Source of the DNA: Psychrobacter sp. 28M-43
GTDB taxonomy: Bacteria; Pseudomonadota; Gammaproteobacteria; Pseudomonadales; Moraxellaceae
Assembly (NCBI RefSeq): GCF_014770435.1
Contig: NZ_CP061739.1
Location: 1,922,001-1,986,000, forward strand
DNA length: 64,000 nucleotides
Direction: 5' to 3'
In this document: positions 45,452-54,799 of the stretch, piece by piece
Numbering within the stretch: position 1 is the stretch's first letter
Layout: each line of letters begins with the position of its first letter
Notes under the pieces: generated by a model
The model's database searches: none
The model's input: only the letters and a program-made list of their open reading frames with translations
Told to the model about the DNA's origin: nothing
Made by a program: the position numbers and the translations under genes

Positions 45452-47633
45452 CGGAGAACGCCTCGCCTTTGGCTGCCATATCTAGCAAAATCTGAGCAGG
45501 CTCAAAACGTTCACCATATTTCGCAGCCAGCTCACGGCTACGCTCAACAAACGCACTCACGCCCATTCCATTGATAAACTGTAGCGTACCACCGTGCTGC
45601 GGTGCAAAACCCCAACCAAAGATAGACCCTATATTGGTATCGGCCACTGAGCGCACTACGTTTTCCTCATAGCATTTAGCAGATTCATTGGCTTGAATAA
45701 ACATCAGGCGATCAACCAAATCTTGCTGCGAGGGTTGCTCTGATTTTGGCGGATATAAATTTACCAATTCAGGCCATAGATGCTTATCACCCTCTATTGG
45801 ATAGTCGTAGAAGCCCTTGCCATTTTTCTTACCTTCGCGCCCATGCTCATTAACCAATGTTTTTAGTATGTCATAAGAAGGTCGCACTACAATTGGCTTA
45901 CCTTCGGCTGCCATATCCGCTTGCTGCTGTTCGCTGACATGCAATGCGAGGCTCAACGACACTTCATCTTGCAATGCTAAGGGCGGCATTGGCATACCTG
46001 TTTTCATACCGGCAACTTCGATGCTACGCGGATGCACCCCCTCTCCTAGCATTGCGATACCCTCTGAAACATAAGTGCCAAATACCCGCGAGGTATAAAA
46101 GCCATGACTGTCATTGACGACGATAGGCGTTTTACCTATTTGCACAACATAGTCGAAAGCTTTGGCCAATGTTGCATCGTCGGTTTGCTCGCCCATGATA
46201 ATCTCAACGAGCGGCATCTTGTCTACTGGGGAGAAAAAATGCAGACCAATAAACTGGTTTGGTCGCGTGCTGGCTTTTGCCAATCCTGTAATTGGTAGTG
46301 TTGAGGTGTTAGATGCATAGACGGCCGTGTTTGAAATCACCGCTTCACTTTGCTGGGTACACTTGGCTTTGATTTCTCGGTTTTCAAACACCGCTTCGAT
46401 AACAAGATCGCAATCTGCCAAATCATCGTAAGAAACTGTTGGCGTGATGCGTTCTAAGAGAGTTTGTTTTTTCTCTTCGGTAGCACGCTGTCGGCTAATG
46501 GCTTTATCCAAAATACTAGCAGAATACGCTTTGCCTTTTTCTGCATTAGCAATCTCTGTGTCCAATAGCACGACCTCTATCCCTGCCTTGGCAGTGACAT
46601 AAGCAATACCAGCGCCCATCATGCCAGCCCCTAAAATACCGACCTTTTTAATTTGGGTTCGCTCAAACCCTTGAGGGCGAGACTGACCTTTTTTGATACT
46701 ATTCAGCTGCGTCCATAAGGTGTTAATCATGTTTTTAGATTCAGTGGACAGTACGCAAGCGGCAAAATAACGCGACTCAATTTCAAGCCCTGTATCAATA
46801 TCCACTAGGCATCCTTCAAACACACAAGACATAATATGAGTGATCGCTGGATAGTTGCCATGTGATTTTTGATTGGCCATGGCTGGTGCGATAGAAAATA
46901 TAGGCACTACCTTTGGATGCTTGCTATCGCCGCCAGGAATTTTAAAGCCTTTCTTATCCCATCGCTGCTGCGCACTTGGATTATTTTGGATCCAGTCTTT
47001 AGCTTGCTTCAGCATGTCTGCTCGATCAGTGGCTATTGCATCAATAAGTCCAATGTCTTTTGCGGCAGATGGTCGTAATTCTTTGCCTTGCGTCATCAGC
47101 TCCAGTGCCACTTGAATACCGACCAATCGCGGTAAACGCTGAGTACCTCCGCCACCAGGTAATAAGCCCAGTTTCACCTCAGGCAAACCAAGCTTGGTCT
47201 TGGGCGTGTCAATGGTAATACGATAATGACAGGCAAGTGCCAGCTCTAAACCACCACCCAGTGCGGTTCCTGTCATAGCAGCAACCACAGGTTTACCTGA
47301 AATCTCAAGCTTACGCAAACTACCTTTTAATTCTTCAGTCAGTGCAAATGCTTGCTCGGCTGTCTTTATCTGGTTCAATTGATCGATATCTGCGCCAACC
47401 ACGAAGGTTTCTTTAGCCGATGTGATAATTAAGCCTGTAGCTGAATCATCATTGATAAAACTATCCACCATCGTGGCAAACGACTCCGTAAAGCCGTCAC
47501 CGATGACATTCATTTTGCGTTTGCTTTGGTCAATCGTGACCGTGACGATACCATCGTTGTCATACTGGGCAGAGAAGTTTTCTAGTACATTAATGGCTGT
47601 TACGCTATCTGCTGTCTGGTTATTTGTTATCAT
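45444..47633 (-). CDS. Enoyl-CoA hydratase / 3-hydroxyacyl-CoA dehydrogenase (FadB-like)
   Basis: A 729-residue bifunctional beta-oxidation enzyme. Residues 1 to about 200 are the hydratase (ITSAKETFVVGADIDQLNQI, GGGLELALACHYRI, PEVKLGLLPGGGGTQRLPRL, with the two conserved glutamates). From about residue 330 follows the dehydrogenase with the NAD motif VGILGAGMMGAGIAYVTAKA and the catalytic histidine in FIGLHFFSPVDKMPLVEI. It carries out hydration and oxidation of 2-enoyl-CoA. AAGGGAT precedes the ATG. It lies between thiolase and the CaiB-like gene in a four-gene operon. Confidence 0.92.
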   Translation of the reverse strand: MITNNQTADSVTAINVLENFSAQYDNDGIVTVTIDQSKRKMNVIGDGFTESFATMVDSFINDDSATGLIITSAKETFVVGADIDQLNQIKTAEQAFALTEELKGSLRKLEISGKPVVAAMTGTALGGGLELALACHYRITIDTPKTKLGLPEVKLGLLPGGGGTQRLPRLVGIQVALELMTQGKELRPSAAKDIGLIDAIATDRADMLKQAKDWIQNNPSAQQRWDKKGFKIPGGDSKHPKVVPIFSIAPAMANQKSHGNYPAITHIMSCVFEGCLVDIDTGLEIESRYFAACVLSTESKNMINTLWTQLNSIKKGQSRPQGFERTQIKKVGILGAGMMGAGIAYVTAKAGIEVVLLDTEIANAEKGKAYSASILDKAISRQRATEEKKQTLLERITPTVSYDDLADCDLVIEAVFENREIKAKCTQQSEAVISNTAVYASNTSTLPITGLAKASTRPNQFIGLHFFSPVDKMPLVEIIMGEQTDDATLAKAFDYVVQIGKTPIVVNDSHGFYTSRVFGTYVSEGIAMLGEGVHPRSIEVAGMKTGMPMPPLALQDEVSLSLALHVSEQQQADMAAEGKPIVVRPSYDILKTLVNEHGREGKKNGKGFYDYPIEGDKHLWPELVNLYPPKSEQPSQQDLVDRLMFIQANESAKCYEENVVRSVADTNIGSIFGWGFAPQHGGTLQFINGMGVSAFVERSRELAAKYGERFEPAQILLDMAAKGEAFSDD

Positions 47634-47705
47634 TTTTATCCCTTAAATGATTCTTTATCTATTATTTCTTAATCTAATTGGTTTTCAGTCTATTTTAGAA
47701 AAAAA

Positions 47706-48914
47706 TTAAACACGCTCGATAATAGTGGCAATTCCCATACCACCGCCTACACATAGCGTAATCATCGCGGTCTGTAGATCGCGTCGTTCTAGCTCATCAA
47801 GGACGGTCGTCATGAGCATCGCGCCAGTTGCTCCAAGCGGATGACCCATGGATATCGCACCACCGTTGACGTTGACGATATCAAACGAGATGCCAAAATC
47901 ATCAGCAGTATTCATCGGCACAGCAGCGAAGGCTTCGTTGATTTCCCAAAGGTCTATGTCAGAGGCTTGCATGCCTGCTTTATCGAGGGCTTTTTGGCAA
48001 GCTGGCGTTGGACCTGTCAGCATAATGGCAGGCTCTGAGCCAATGACTGAGGCCATTGTGATCTTGGCGCGTGGTTTTAACCCTGCTTTTTGACCAGCCG
48101 CCGCGCTGCCAACCAAACAGATAGCTGCCCCATCAACGATGCCTGAAGAGTTACCCGCATGGTGTACGTGGTTTACGGTTTCAATCGTGGTATATCTGTC
48201 TAATATCACACTATCAAAGCCCATTTTGCCCGGCATAATAAAAGAAGGTTTTAGCCCAGCTAAGGTCTCGACATTGGTATTAGGACGGATAGTTTCATCT
48301 TTATCCAATAGCATCATGCCATTGATATCGGTGACAGGGACGACCGATTTATCATAATAGCCCTTCTCCCACGCCTGTGCAGCGCGGCGATGCGACTCGG
48401 TAGCAAAGGCATCGACATCACTACGACTAAAGCCTTTGAGCGTCGCGATGGTATCCGCGCCCACGCCTTGCGGTACGAAATGCGTGGCTTCATTGACCCG
48501 TGGATCCATGTACCAAGCACCACCATCAGATCCCATCGGCACACGGCTCATAGACTCCACACCGCCTGCCACTACCATGTCTTCCATACCTGACATGACT
48601 TTGGCAGCAGCTAAATTAATAGACTCTAGACCAGAGGCACAAAATCGAGATAAGGTAAGACCTGCCACACTTTGCGCCCAGCCAGCGTCAATAACGGCAA
48701 TACGGGCAATATCAGAGCCTTGCTCACCCACTGGCGTCACACAGCCAAGTACCACATCATCGACCAAACTGGTATCCAAGTTGTGGCGCTGTTGCATTTC
48801 TTTTAGTAAAGTTCGCGTCAGCCAAATCGGTGATGCCTGATACAAAGAGCCATCTTTTTTGCCTTTGCCACGTGGCGTGCGAATGGCATCATAAATGTAA
48901 GCGGTCTCAGTCAT
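47706..48914 (-). CDS. Acetyl-CoA C-acyltransferase (thiolase)
   Basis: A 402-residue thiolase with the three catalytic elements: Cys in [20 protein letters not shown] (nucleophile), His in [20 protein letters not shown] and Cys in [24 protein letters not shown] is also present. It cleaves 3-ketoacyl-CoA to acetyl-CoA and a shortened acyl-CoA, the last step of the cycle. AAGGA stands 6 bases before the ATG. It is the second gene of the operon, after acyl-CoA dehydrogenase. Confidence 0.93.
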   Translation of the reverse strand: MTETAYIYDAIRTPRGKGKKDGSLYQASPIWLTRTLLKEMQQRHNLDTSLVDDVVLGCVTPVGEQGSDIARIAVIDAGWAQSVAGLTLSRFCASGLESINLAAAKVMSGMEDMVVAGGVESMSRVPMGSDGGAWYMDPRVNEATHFVPQGVGADTIATLKGFSRSDVDAFATESHRRAAQAWEKGYYDKSVVPVTDINGMMLLDKDETIRPNTNVETLAGLKPSFIMPGKMGFDSVILDRYTTIETVNHVHHAGNSSGIVDGAAICLVGSAAAGQKAGLKPRAKITMASVIGSEPAIMLTGPTPACQKALDKAGMQASDIDLWEINEAFAAVPMNTADDFGISFDIVNVNGGAISMGHPLGATGAMLMTTVLDELERRDLQTAMITLCVGGGMGIATIIERV

Positions 48915-48976
48915 AAAAAATCCTTTTTTTATTTTTTAAATAAACAATAGTTATTGTAGTCTTATAATATAAGCGT

Positions 48977-50128
48977 CTACATAAAGCGTGAAGCCAGCTC
49001 TTTCATAATCTCATTGGTGCCGCCATAGATTTTTTGCACGCGCGCATCGGCATATAAACGTGCGATAGGATACTCTGTCATATAGCCATAGCCACCAAAC
49101 AGCTGCACGCATTCGTCGATGACTTCGCACTGTTTTTCGGTGACCCAATATTTGATTAATGAGGCATGCGGTACAGACAGTTTGCCATCTAACATCGCAT
49201 CGACTGCTGCATCACACATGGTACTGGCAGCGAGATAATCGGCATAGCATTCCGCCATCTTAAAGCGCGTGTTTTGAAACTTCCAAATAGGTTTACCAAA
49301 GGCTTCACGGCCTTTTACGTAATCTAAAGTTAAATTGATCGCCAGCTTCATCGAGCCAACCCCAGATAATGCAATGATTAAGCGCTCACGCGGCAGCTCC
49401 TGCATCATCTGGATAAAACCCATACCTTCTACCGTGCCGAGCAGGTTAGTTTGTGGCACACGTACATTGCTAAAGAACAACTCTGAGGTATCCTGCGAGG
49501 TCAGACCAATCTTATCTAGGTTACGTCCACGCTCAAACCCTTCTACTTTGTCCGTTTCTACGATAATAAGTGAGACACCTTGCGCGCCTTTTTCACGGTC
49601 TGTTTTGCACGCTAATAGGATAAGATTGGCATGCTGACCATTAGTAATAAAGGTCTTAGAGCCATTGATAATATAATCATCACCGTCTTTTACTGCATAG
49701 GTTTTGATGTTTTGTAGGTCGGAGCCAGTGCCAGGCTCGGTCATGGCGATAGCGCCGATATATTCGCCCGTTGCCATTTTTGGTAGCCACGCTTGTTTTT
49801 GCTCTTCAGTACCGTGGTCTAAAATATAAGGCGCGACAATGCCCGAATGCACCATACCGCCAAATCCCGATTGATTGGCCTCAGTCTGTGCGTAGATGAG
49901 CGCCGCTTCGTGACCGAAATCGCCGCCGCCGCCGCCATATTCAGCTGGTATCGCTGCACACAAGAACCCCATCTCGCCCGCCTCTTCCCACGCAGCGCGA
50001 TCAATCATGCCATTCTTGCGCCACTGCTCATCTTTAGGATCCCAAGATTGAAACATTTTTAAGGCGCTGTCGTGCACCATCTGATGCTCTTCGGTCATCC
50101 AGTTTGGGGTGAACTTTTCGATACTCAT
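48977..50128 (-). CDS. Acyl-CoA dehydrogenase
   Basis: A 383-residue FAD flavoprotein with IAMTEPGTGSDLQNIKTYAV and the acyl-CoA dehydrogenase C-terminal signature QLFGGYGYMTEYPIARLYAD followed by KIYGGTNEIMKELASR, where the glutamate of GGTNEI is a candidate catalytic base. It makes the first double bond in beta-oxidation. The start is the ATG at 50128, preceded by AAGGATAG; a longer open frame to 50215 runs into a mobile element and is not believed. It is the promoter-proximal gene of the operon, which continues with thiolase, FadB-like and CaiB-like genes. Confidence 0.92.
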   Translation of the reverse strand: MSIEKFTPNWMTEEHQMVHDSALKMFQSWDPKDEQWRKNGMIDRAAWEEAGEMGFLCAAIPAEYGGGGGDFGHEAALIYAQTEANQSGFGGMVHSGIVAPYILDHGTEEQKQAWLPKMATGEYIGAIAMTEPGTGSDLQNIKTYAVKDGDDYIINGSKTFITNGQHANLILLACKTDREKGAQGVSLIIVETDKVEGFERGRNLDKIGLTSQDTSELFFSNVRVPQTNLLGTVEGMGFIQMMQELPRERLIIALSGVGSMKLAINLTLDYVKGREAFGKPIWKFQNTRFKMAECYADYLAASTMCDAAVDAMLDGKLSVPHASLIKYWVTEKQCEVIDECVQLFGGYGYMTEYPIARLYADARVQKIYGGTNEIMKELASRFM

Positions 50129-50165
50129 GATGTCTATCCTTGACAAGGTGGAGTGAATAACAACT

Positions 50166-50274
50166 ATATAGTCAAGTCTATATAAATCCGCTACATCGTC
50201 ATCCTCGCTCAGCATACTAATGTATAACTTGCACTCGGTTTCCTTGTATCGAAATTATATTGAACTGACTATAT
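50166..50274. mobile_element. MITE-like element, family 2, copy A
   Basis: About 109 bp bounded by ATATAGTC at the left and GACTATAT at the right; the similarity extends inward (ATATAGTCAAGTCTATATAA against the complement of TTATATTGAACTGACTATAT). It lies 38 bp upstream of the acyl-CoA dehydrogenase start, within the divergent promoter region. Two further copies are at 62213 to 62490 (interrupted) and 63588 to 63698 (inverted). Confidence 0.8.
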
Positions 50275-50293
50275 CTAAGCCATTTTGTAAATT

Positions 50294-50422
50294 ATGGTAA
50301 TTTATATTACCATTATATATATACGATAAATTCTTTGTATTTATTAATATATGAGTCTTATACTAGGCTACGAAAAACCACTTCGCAATCAATTAAATAA
50401 AAATGGTAATTTACATTACTTG
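50294..50422. promoter_or_regulatory. Pair of operator-like sites between the beta-oxidation operon and tetR
   Basis: Site 1 (50294 to 50313) is ATGGTAATTTATATTACCAT, with 8-base inverted arms. Site 2 (50403 to 50422) is ATGGTAATTTACATTACTTG, matching site 1 at 16 of 20 positions. They are 109 bp apart in the divergent region. An AT-rich dyad (TAATTTAA and TTAAATTA) follows at 50424 to 50444. They are the obvious candidates for binding the adjacent TetR protein. Binding not shown. Confidence 0.6.
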
Positions 50423-50506
50423 TTAATTTAATCATGTTAAATTATCGAGTAAATTATTTAACTGGTAGGACGTATCAAATAGCCAATACTTTAAGAAGCG
50501 ATAAAT

Positions 50507-51145
50507 ATGGAAACCTTTAATCAGTCAGATAGCCTCACGCAAACTCGATCTCTAGCGCCCCTATCCGATATGCGGCCCGCAACTTTGGATAAAATTGAAC
50601 AGGCCGTTCGTAAAGTCTTTGCAGGATTTGACGCTAATGAGGTGACGATGGCGCAGATTGCAAAGTCTGCCAACGTCTCTTTGCAAACGCTCTACAAGTA
50701 TTTCGGAGACAAGCAAACGCTGTTTTATACCATTATGGATATTGTGCTAGGCAGATTAGCCGCTCGAATTATGGATCATCTGCAAGGGATTGATAGCGTA
50801 CAAGATCGTCTACGTAAGACGTTGTGGGTCTGCTTTGATTTTGTAGACTCGCATCCAGATGCGGTGATGGTGCTGTCTTCTGTCTCGGCCTCGCGTATAC
50901 GTAATATCGCGATCTATGAAAACAAAGAGCTAATTGGCGCGTTTTTGGCGGTATTAGAAGATGGGCAAAATCGTGGGGTGCTTAATGACACCGTTCCACT
51001 GCACATACTGTTCGATGTGTTTATGGGGTTTATCAGTCGACTTGGTTTAATGCATACCATTCGCCAAACAGAAACACCGTTAAATGCAGAGTTTGATGCG
51101 CTATTTGTGATTTTATGGCGCGCCATCTCTAAACCTGAAGCTTAA
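50507..51145 (+). CDS. TetR-family regulator, divergent from the beta-oxidation operon
   Basis: A 212-residue regulator. The helix-turn-helix spans about residues 28 to 72 (MAQIAKSANVSLQTLYKYFG), preceded by an unstructured 20-residue lead. The C-terminal helical domain probably binds a ligand such as an acyl-CoA. It is divergent from the acyl-CoA dehydrogenase operon, and two related palindromes lie between them, so repression of both units is likely. Ligand inferred only from context. Confidence 0.88.
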   Translation: METFNQSDSLTQTRSLAPLSDMRPATLDKIEQAVRKVFAGFDANEVTMAQIAKSANVSLQTLYKYFGDKQTLFYTIMDIVLGRLAARIMDHLQGIDSVQDRLRKTLWVCFDFVDSHPDAVMVLSSVSASRIRNIAIYENKELIGAFLAVLEDGQNRGVLNDTVPLHILFDVFMGFISRLGLMHTIRQTETPLNAEFDALFVILWRAISKPEA

Positions 51146-51218
51146 AGCTTAAAGCTTAAAATGAATTTTATAAAACTGATATTTAGCAGTGTTTGATTCT
51201 TAAAAGATAACCTAACGT

Positions 51219-51247
51219 AAAAAACCCCACGATAAAGTGAGGCTTTT
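51219..51247 (+). terminator. Rho-independent terminator after the TetR gene
   Basis: AAAAACCCCAC and GTGAGGCTTTTTT form a stem with one mismatch around a 6-base loop, followed by T-rich sequence. Confidence 0.75.
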
Positions 51248-51324
51248 TTATATTTTTTTTCAGTCAATATGATTATTCAATCAATGTAATTAACAGCTCG
51301 TGCTGCTTATACACTCAAAGCTTT

Positions 51325-51960
51325 TTAGATACTGCTAGACTTTGGCAATCCATACTCTGCATGATCGACCACATGGTTGTTTTGTTCAATAGTCAGTCGA
51401 TAGCCTTTGATAATACCGTCGTATGGCAAACTGCCCTCATACTGCTGATAATGCTCGCAAATGCTGTCTTGAATCACTGATTTACGTGCAGCATCGTCTA
51501 ATTTGGCAAAACCGCTAGGCAGATGTACTTGCGCAAAACGTGAAGCCGCGCCACGAGACATCCAATTGTCAGCACTCGTAAATGTGAAATTTACTTCCGC
51601 TCGTAAGCTATATCTGGGTAACGTATCAGAATAATTTGCCAAGTCATATTTAATCTGCGCAATATCTTCTGCGAATGGCTGATACGGTATCTCAAGCACG
51701 GCAAACAGTTTTGCCAAAAACTCATCAGCGGTAAAGTGTTTGTCCATATAGCTACCATCAAGCCCAAGGAATTTGCTCGACAGTACATGGCGCAGGCGGT
51801 CATAGGCAGGTATGGTATGTTTAAGAGGATAGCCCATTTGCTTGACGATATCTTGCGGGCGCAGCTCAAGCGACTCTATTTGATTGATAATATATTGCGC
51901 TAGAGAATGGCGTGGGTGATAACGACGGGTATATTTAGATGGGTTAGCAATGTGGCTCAT
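51325..51960 (-). CDS. Hypothetical protein, 211 residues
   Basis: No family recognised. The protein is cytoplasmic in character. Residues 15 to 60 (LAQYIINQIESLELRPQDIV followed by KQMGYPLKHTIPAYDRL) look like a helical, possibly helix-turn-helix-like, unit with a Lys-x-MGY turn; the rest mixes strands and helices. The ATG at 51960 is preferred to a GTG 12 bases upstream. It is a single-gene unit convergent with the TetR gene. Confidence 0.7.
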   Translation of the reverse strand: MSHIANPSKYTRRYHPRHSLAQYIINQIESLELRPQDIVKQMGYPLKHTIPAYDRLRHVLSSKFLGLDGSYMDKHFTADEFLAKLFAVLEIPYQPFAEDIAQIKYDLANYSDTLPRYSLRAEVNFTFTSADNWMSRGAASRFAQVHLPSGFAKLDDAARKSVIQDSICEHYQQYEGSLPYDGIIKGYRLTIEQNNHVVDHAEYGLPKSSSI

Positions 51961-52363
51961 GATATTGAACACCTTAGACTCCTGTTACTCCGACGAAAAA
52001 GTATGATATACGCCCAAATAGGCAAAAAATCAGGCACAAATGAGGTTGTCGGAGTACAGGCTCATGCGCTTTACCAGAGTTGTTTTATATCGTGCTGGAA
52101 GTTGCAAGGTTTGTCACGCCGCCATGAGACTATTGTCATGGTCGGCGATAACAAAACTGTTAAACCCACGATAGTTCGTTCAACGATGATAGCACATCAG
52201 ATGACAAAAAATAAATACCGATATTTGTGACCGTTTGTGAATAATTTTTTTTCACTTTGATCATTCAATCTTAGACGTTTCGATGTACCATTTATTCATG
52301 TGCTAACACGAGGTTCAACATCGAAATATTAAGGTTGAAGTATTAAAAGTTATGCTTGATAGC

Positions 52364-53347
52364 CTAACGATTGACATCAACGACTATTCGACCACGAACC
52401 TTGCCATCCAATAACTCGCTTGCTGTCGGAATGACTTCGCTTAGACCAATCTCTCTGGTGATTGCATCCAATTGCGTCATATCCAAACTTGTACTCAAAC
52501 GCTGCCATGCTTCTACACGCTCATCATAAGGTCGTGTCACACTATTGATACCAAGCAAACTGACACCGCGTAAAATAAATGGCGCAACAGTAGCAGGGAA
52601 ATCCATGCCTTGAGCCAGTCCACAAGTAGCGACTAAACCATCTTCATACGTACTGGCACAAACGTTGGCCAGCGTATGACTACCAACAGAATCAATTGCG
52701 GCAGCCCATTTCTCCTTACCAAGTGCACGTCCCGGACTATTCAACTCTGCTCGGTCAATGATCGTCGTTGCACCAAGGCTTTTTAAGTATTCTGCTTCCT
52801 CTAGGCGACCCGTAGAAGCCGTGACAGAGTAGCCTTGGTTTGCTAAAAGTGCGATGGCAAAGCTACCAACACCGCCATTAGCACCCGTCACCAATACTTC
52901 GCCACGCTCTGGTGTCAGTCCATTACGCTCTAACGCGATCAAGCAAAGCATCGCAGTATATCCTGCCGTACCTATTGCCATTGCTTGACGTTCAGTCATC
53001 GATTCAGGGAGCAGGATAAGCCAGTCACCGTTTAATCGCGCTTTTTGTGACAGACCGCCCCAATACTTCTCACCCACACTCCAACCATTTAACAACACCT
53101 TGTCGCCAGCTTTGTAGCGAGGATGGCTGCTTGTTTCGACAGTGCCCGCTAAATCAATCCCTGGAACCATGGGGAATGTGCGTACCACAGGACTACGACC
53201 CGTGATAGCCAGTCCATCTTTATAATTGAGCGTGCTATATGCCACACGAACTGTGACATCGCCTTCTGGCAATTGTGTATCCTGTATCTCTGTCAGATTA
53301 GACTGATAAACATCATCATTTTTTTCAATTAATATTGCATTGAACAT
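52364..53347 (-). CDS. acuI: Acrylyl-CoA reductase (NADPH), AcuI/YhdH family
   Basis: A 327-residue medium-chain dehydrogenase/reductase without the zinc site. Family features are AYSTLNYKDGLAITGRSPVV, FPMVPGIDLAGTV, GWSVGEKYWGGLSQKARL and the NADPH motif VTGANGGVGSFAIALL. It reduces acrylyl-CoA to propionyl-CoA, which removes a toxic electrophile. Located just downstream of an AcuR-like regulator on the same strand, with two operator-like palindromes directly before its start. Confidence 0.9.
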   Translation of the reverse strand: MFNAILIEKNDDVYQSNLTEIQDTQLPEGDVTVRVAYSTLNYKDGLAITGRSPVVRTFPMVPGIDLAGTVETSSHPRYKAGDKVLLNGWSVGEKYWGGLSQKARLNGDWLILLPESMTERQAMAIGTAGYTAMLCLIALERNGLTPERGEVLVTGANGGVGSFAIALLANQGYSVTASTGRLEEAEYLKSLGATTIIDRAELNSPGRALGKEKWAAAIDSVGSHTLANVCASTYEDGLVATCGLAQGMDFPATVAPFILRGVSLLGINSVTRPYDERVEAWQRLSTSLDMTQLDAITREIGLSEVIPTASELLDGKVRGRIVVDVNR

Positions 53348-53360
53348 AGTAGCTCCTATT

Positions 53361-53410
53361 TAGACCAATCGTCTATAAATGAGTAAAAAATAATTTAGAC
53401 CAGTCGTCTA
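53361..53410. promoter_or_regulatory. Two AcuR-type operator sites upstream of acuI
   Basis: TAGACCAATCGTCTA (53361 to 53375) and TAGACCAGTCGTCTA (53396 to 53410) differ at one base and have TAGAC/GTCTA inverted arms. Their centres are 35 bp apart. The first begins 14 bp upstream of the acuI start codon. A third related site precedes the regulator gene. Confidence 0.7.
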
Positions 53411-53427
53411 AAAATATAGATAAAAAA

Positions 53428-54060
53428 TTACTTCTGTATTCCTGCTACAAAACCTCGGAAAAAAGTATCTAATGGACCGACATCTTGCACCAACTTAGCA
53501 CGCAGAACCGCACCTTCCCAACCGATCCAAAAAAAAGCAGCCAGCTCATCACAATCACTATTAGGATGTATTTGTCCTTGTTGTATTGCAAGACGCAAGC
53601 AAGCCGCTAAACGCTTTTGCCAATCAAGCAGTATGTTTTCTAACTCACAACGAAAACTCTCAGGCAACACGACAATCTCTTGACCTAAGTTGCCTACTAA
53701 GCAGCCGCGTCGAAATTCATGCTTGATCATTCCCGACTTAGCATCTTCAACAAAGTCACTAATACGCTGCATGGGAGATACTTGCTCATTCAAAAAACAA
53801 TGATCTAGCTTGCGAGCGAAATACAACGCGTATTGCCGCAATACCTCCTGTCCAAATGCTTCTTTGTTTTTGAAGTAATTATAGAAAGAACCCTTAGGCA
53901 CATTGATACGTTTGAGTATGGCATCGATACCAGTGGTCGCAAAACCTTGCTCTGTCAGCATCTCCATCCCAGATCTCAAAAGAGCTTCACGGGTATCCGT
54001 AAACTCGCGTTCAACATTGGGTGGACGCCCTCGACGGGCTTTTGGCTTAGTAATCGTCAT
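53428..54060 (-). CDS. acuR: TetR-family regulator, AcuR-like
   Basis: A 210-residue regulator starting with a basic arm (KARRGRPPN) and a helix-turn-helix with TGIDAILKRINVPKGSFYNYFKNKE. The segments FRRGCLVGNLGQEIVVLPESF and FFWIGWEGAVLRAKL match the acrylate-responsive AcuR of Rhodobacter as I recall it. The ATG at 54060 is chosen; a TTG 6 bases upstream is less likely. It lies upstream of acuI in the same direction, so the pair can be read as one repressor-enzyme module. Confidence 0.85.
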   Translation of the reverse strand: MTITKPKARRGRPPNVEREFTDTREALLRSGMEMLTEQGFATTGIDAILKRINVPKGSFYNYFKNKEAFGQEVLRQYALYFARKLDHCFLNEQVSPMQRISDFVEDAKSGMIKHEFRRGCLVGNLGQEIVVLPESFRCELENILLDWQKRLAACLRLAIQQGQIHPNSDCDELAAFFWIGWEGAVLRAKLVQDVGPLDTFFRGFVAGIQK

Positions 54061-54071
54061 GCACAAATATT

Positions 54072-54086
54072 ATGACCGATCGTCTT
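54072..54086. promoter_or_regulatory. Third AcuR-type operator, upstream of acuR
   Basis: ATGACCGATCGTCTT shares GACC-x-ATCGTCT with the acuI sites and begins 11 bp before the acuR start codon, which suggests autoregulation. Confidence 0.6.
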
Positions 54087-54157
54087 TAATGTCAATCAAT
54101 TATTTTTAGCGGTCTATTTATCCATCAGTCGCGACAGTTTTTTGACTGCCCTTGCTA

Positions 54158-54742
54158 TTAGTCTTCACCATGATATGTTGCCTCATCCATCCAAACGATG
54201 GGATCTTCGCACAGATGAGTTACGTGATACCAAATATCACTACTACGAGCGATACGGTGATGACCGCCTGCAAAATAATCGACGTCCCAGCTATCAGGTA
54301 GATTCACTAAGGTTCGTCTAGCCACTGCCACATCAAGACTTTCATCATCGACTTCTACCATCACCCGCACCATCTCGGTATTGGTCGTGGGAAAAGACAG
54401 CTTCATATCAGCCACTACTGGGATACGGTCAGCCAATACCTCATTTGGATAGATACAAGGCGCAATCAATAGCGCGTGCAAGTTATATTTATGGGCAAAA
54501 TGATTGGCAAACCAGCCGCCAAGCGAATGCCCTGCCAACACCACACGCGGATACCGTGCGATTTTCTCACGAATCAAAGCATCATAAATCTCAAATATTT
54601 CTGCAAAACTCTCTCGATAATTGACCGTTTGGCAATATTTAGGCTCACGTGTGATACAGGTATATTTACTGGTCTCATTGCTTAAATCAAGGCCATGAAA
54701 AAACAATAAAAACGTATCTTTATTTTCGATAGGACACATCAT
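54158..54742 (-). CDS. Alpha/beta-hydrolase, YqiA-like esterase
   Basis: A 194-residue small hydrolase. The nucleophile elbow GHSLGG stands near residue 71 (VVLAGHSLGGWFANHFAHKY), an early LFFHGLDLS provides the oxyanion region, and the YFAGGHHRIARSSD segment near residue 162 supplies the catalytic histidine. Length and layout fit the YqiA/UPF0227 group. AAGGAG is 6 bases before ATG. It lies 57 bp downstream of the unknown 304-residue gene on the same strand, so the two may form an operon. Substrate unknown. Confidence 0.8.
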   Translation of the reverse strand: MMCPIENKDTFLLFFHGLDLSNETSKYTCITREPKYCQTVNYRESFAEIFEIYDALIREKIARYPRVVLAGHSLGGWFANHFAHKYNLHALLIAPCIYPNEVLADRIPVVADMKLSFPTTNTEMVRVMVEVDDESLDVAVARRTLVNLPDSWDVDYFAGGHHRIARSSDIWYHVTHLCEDPIVWMDEATYHGED

Positions 54743-54799
54743 AAGGTTCTCCTTTTTTAATCATTATTTAGGTTTACTCTTGGTAATTTAGTTTATAAA

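Noticed and set aside
50129..50215. N-terminal extension of the acyl-CoA dehydrogenase frame.
   Set aside because: It runs into the family-2 mobile element, has no ribosome site and would add residues that the family lacks. The ATG at 50128 has AAGGATAG upstream.
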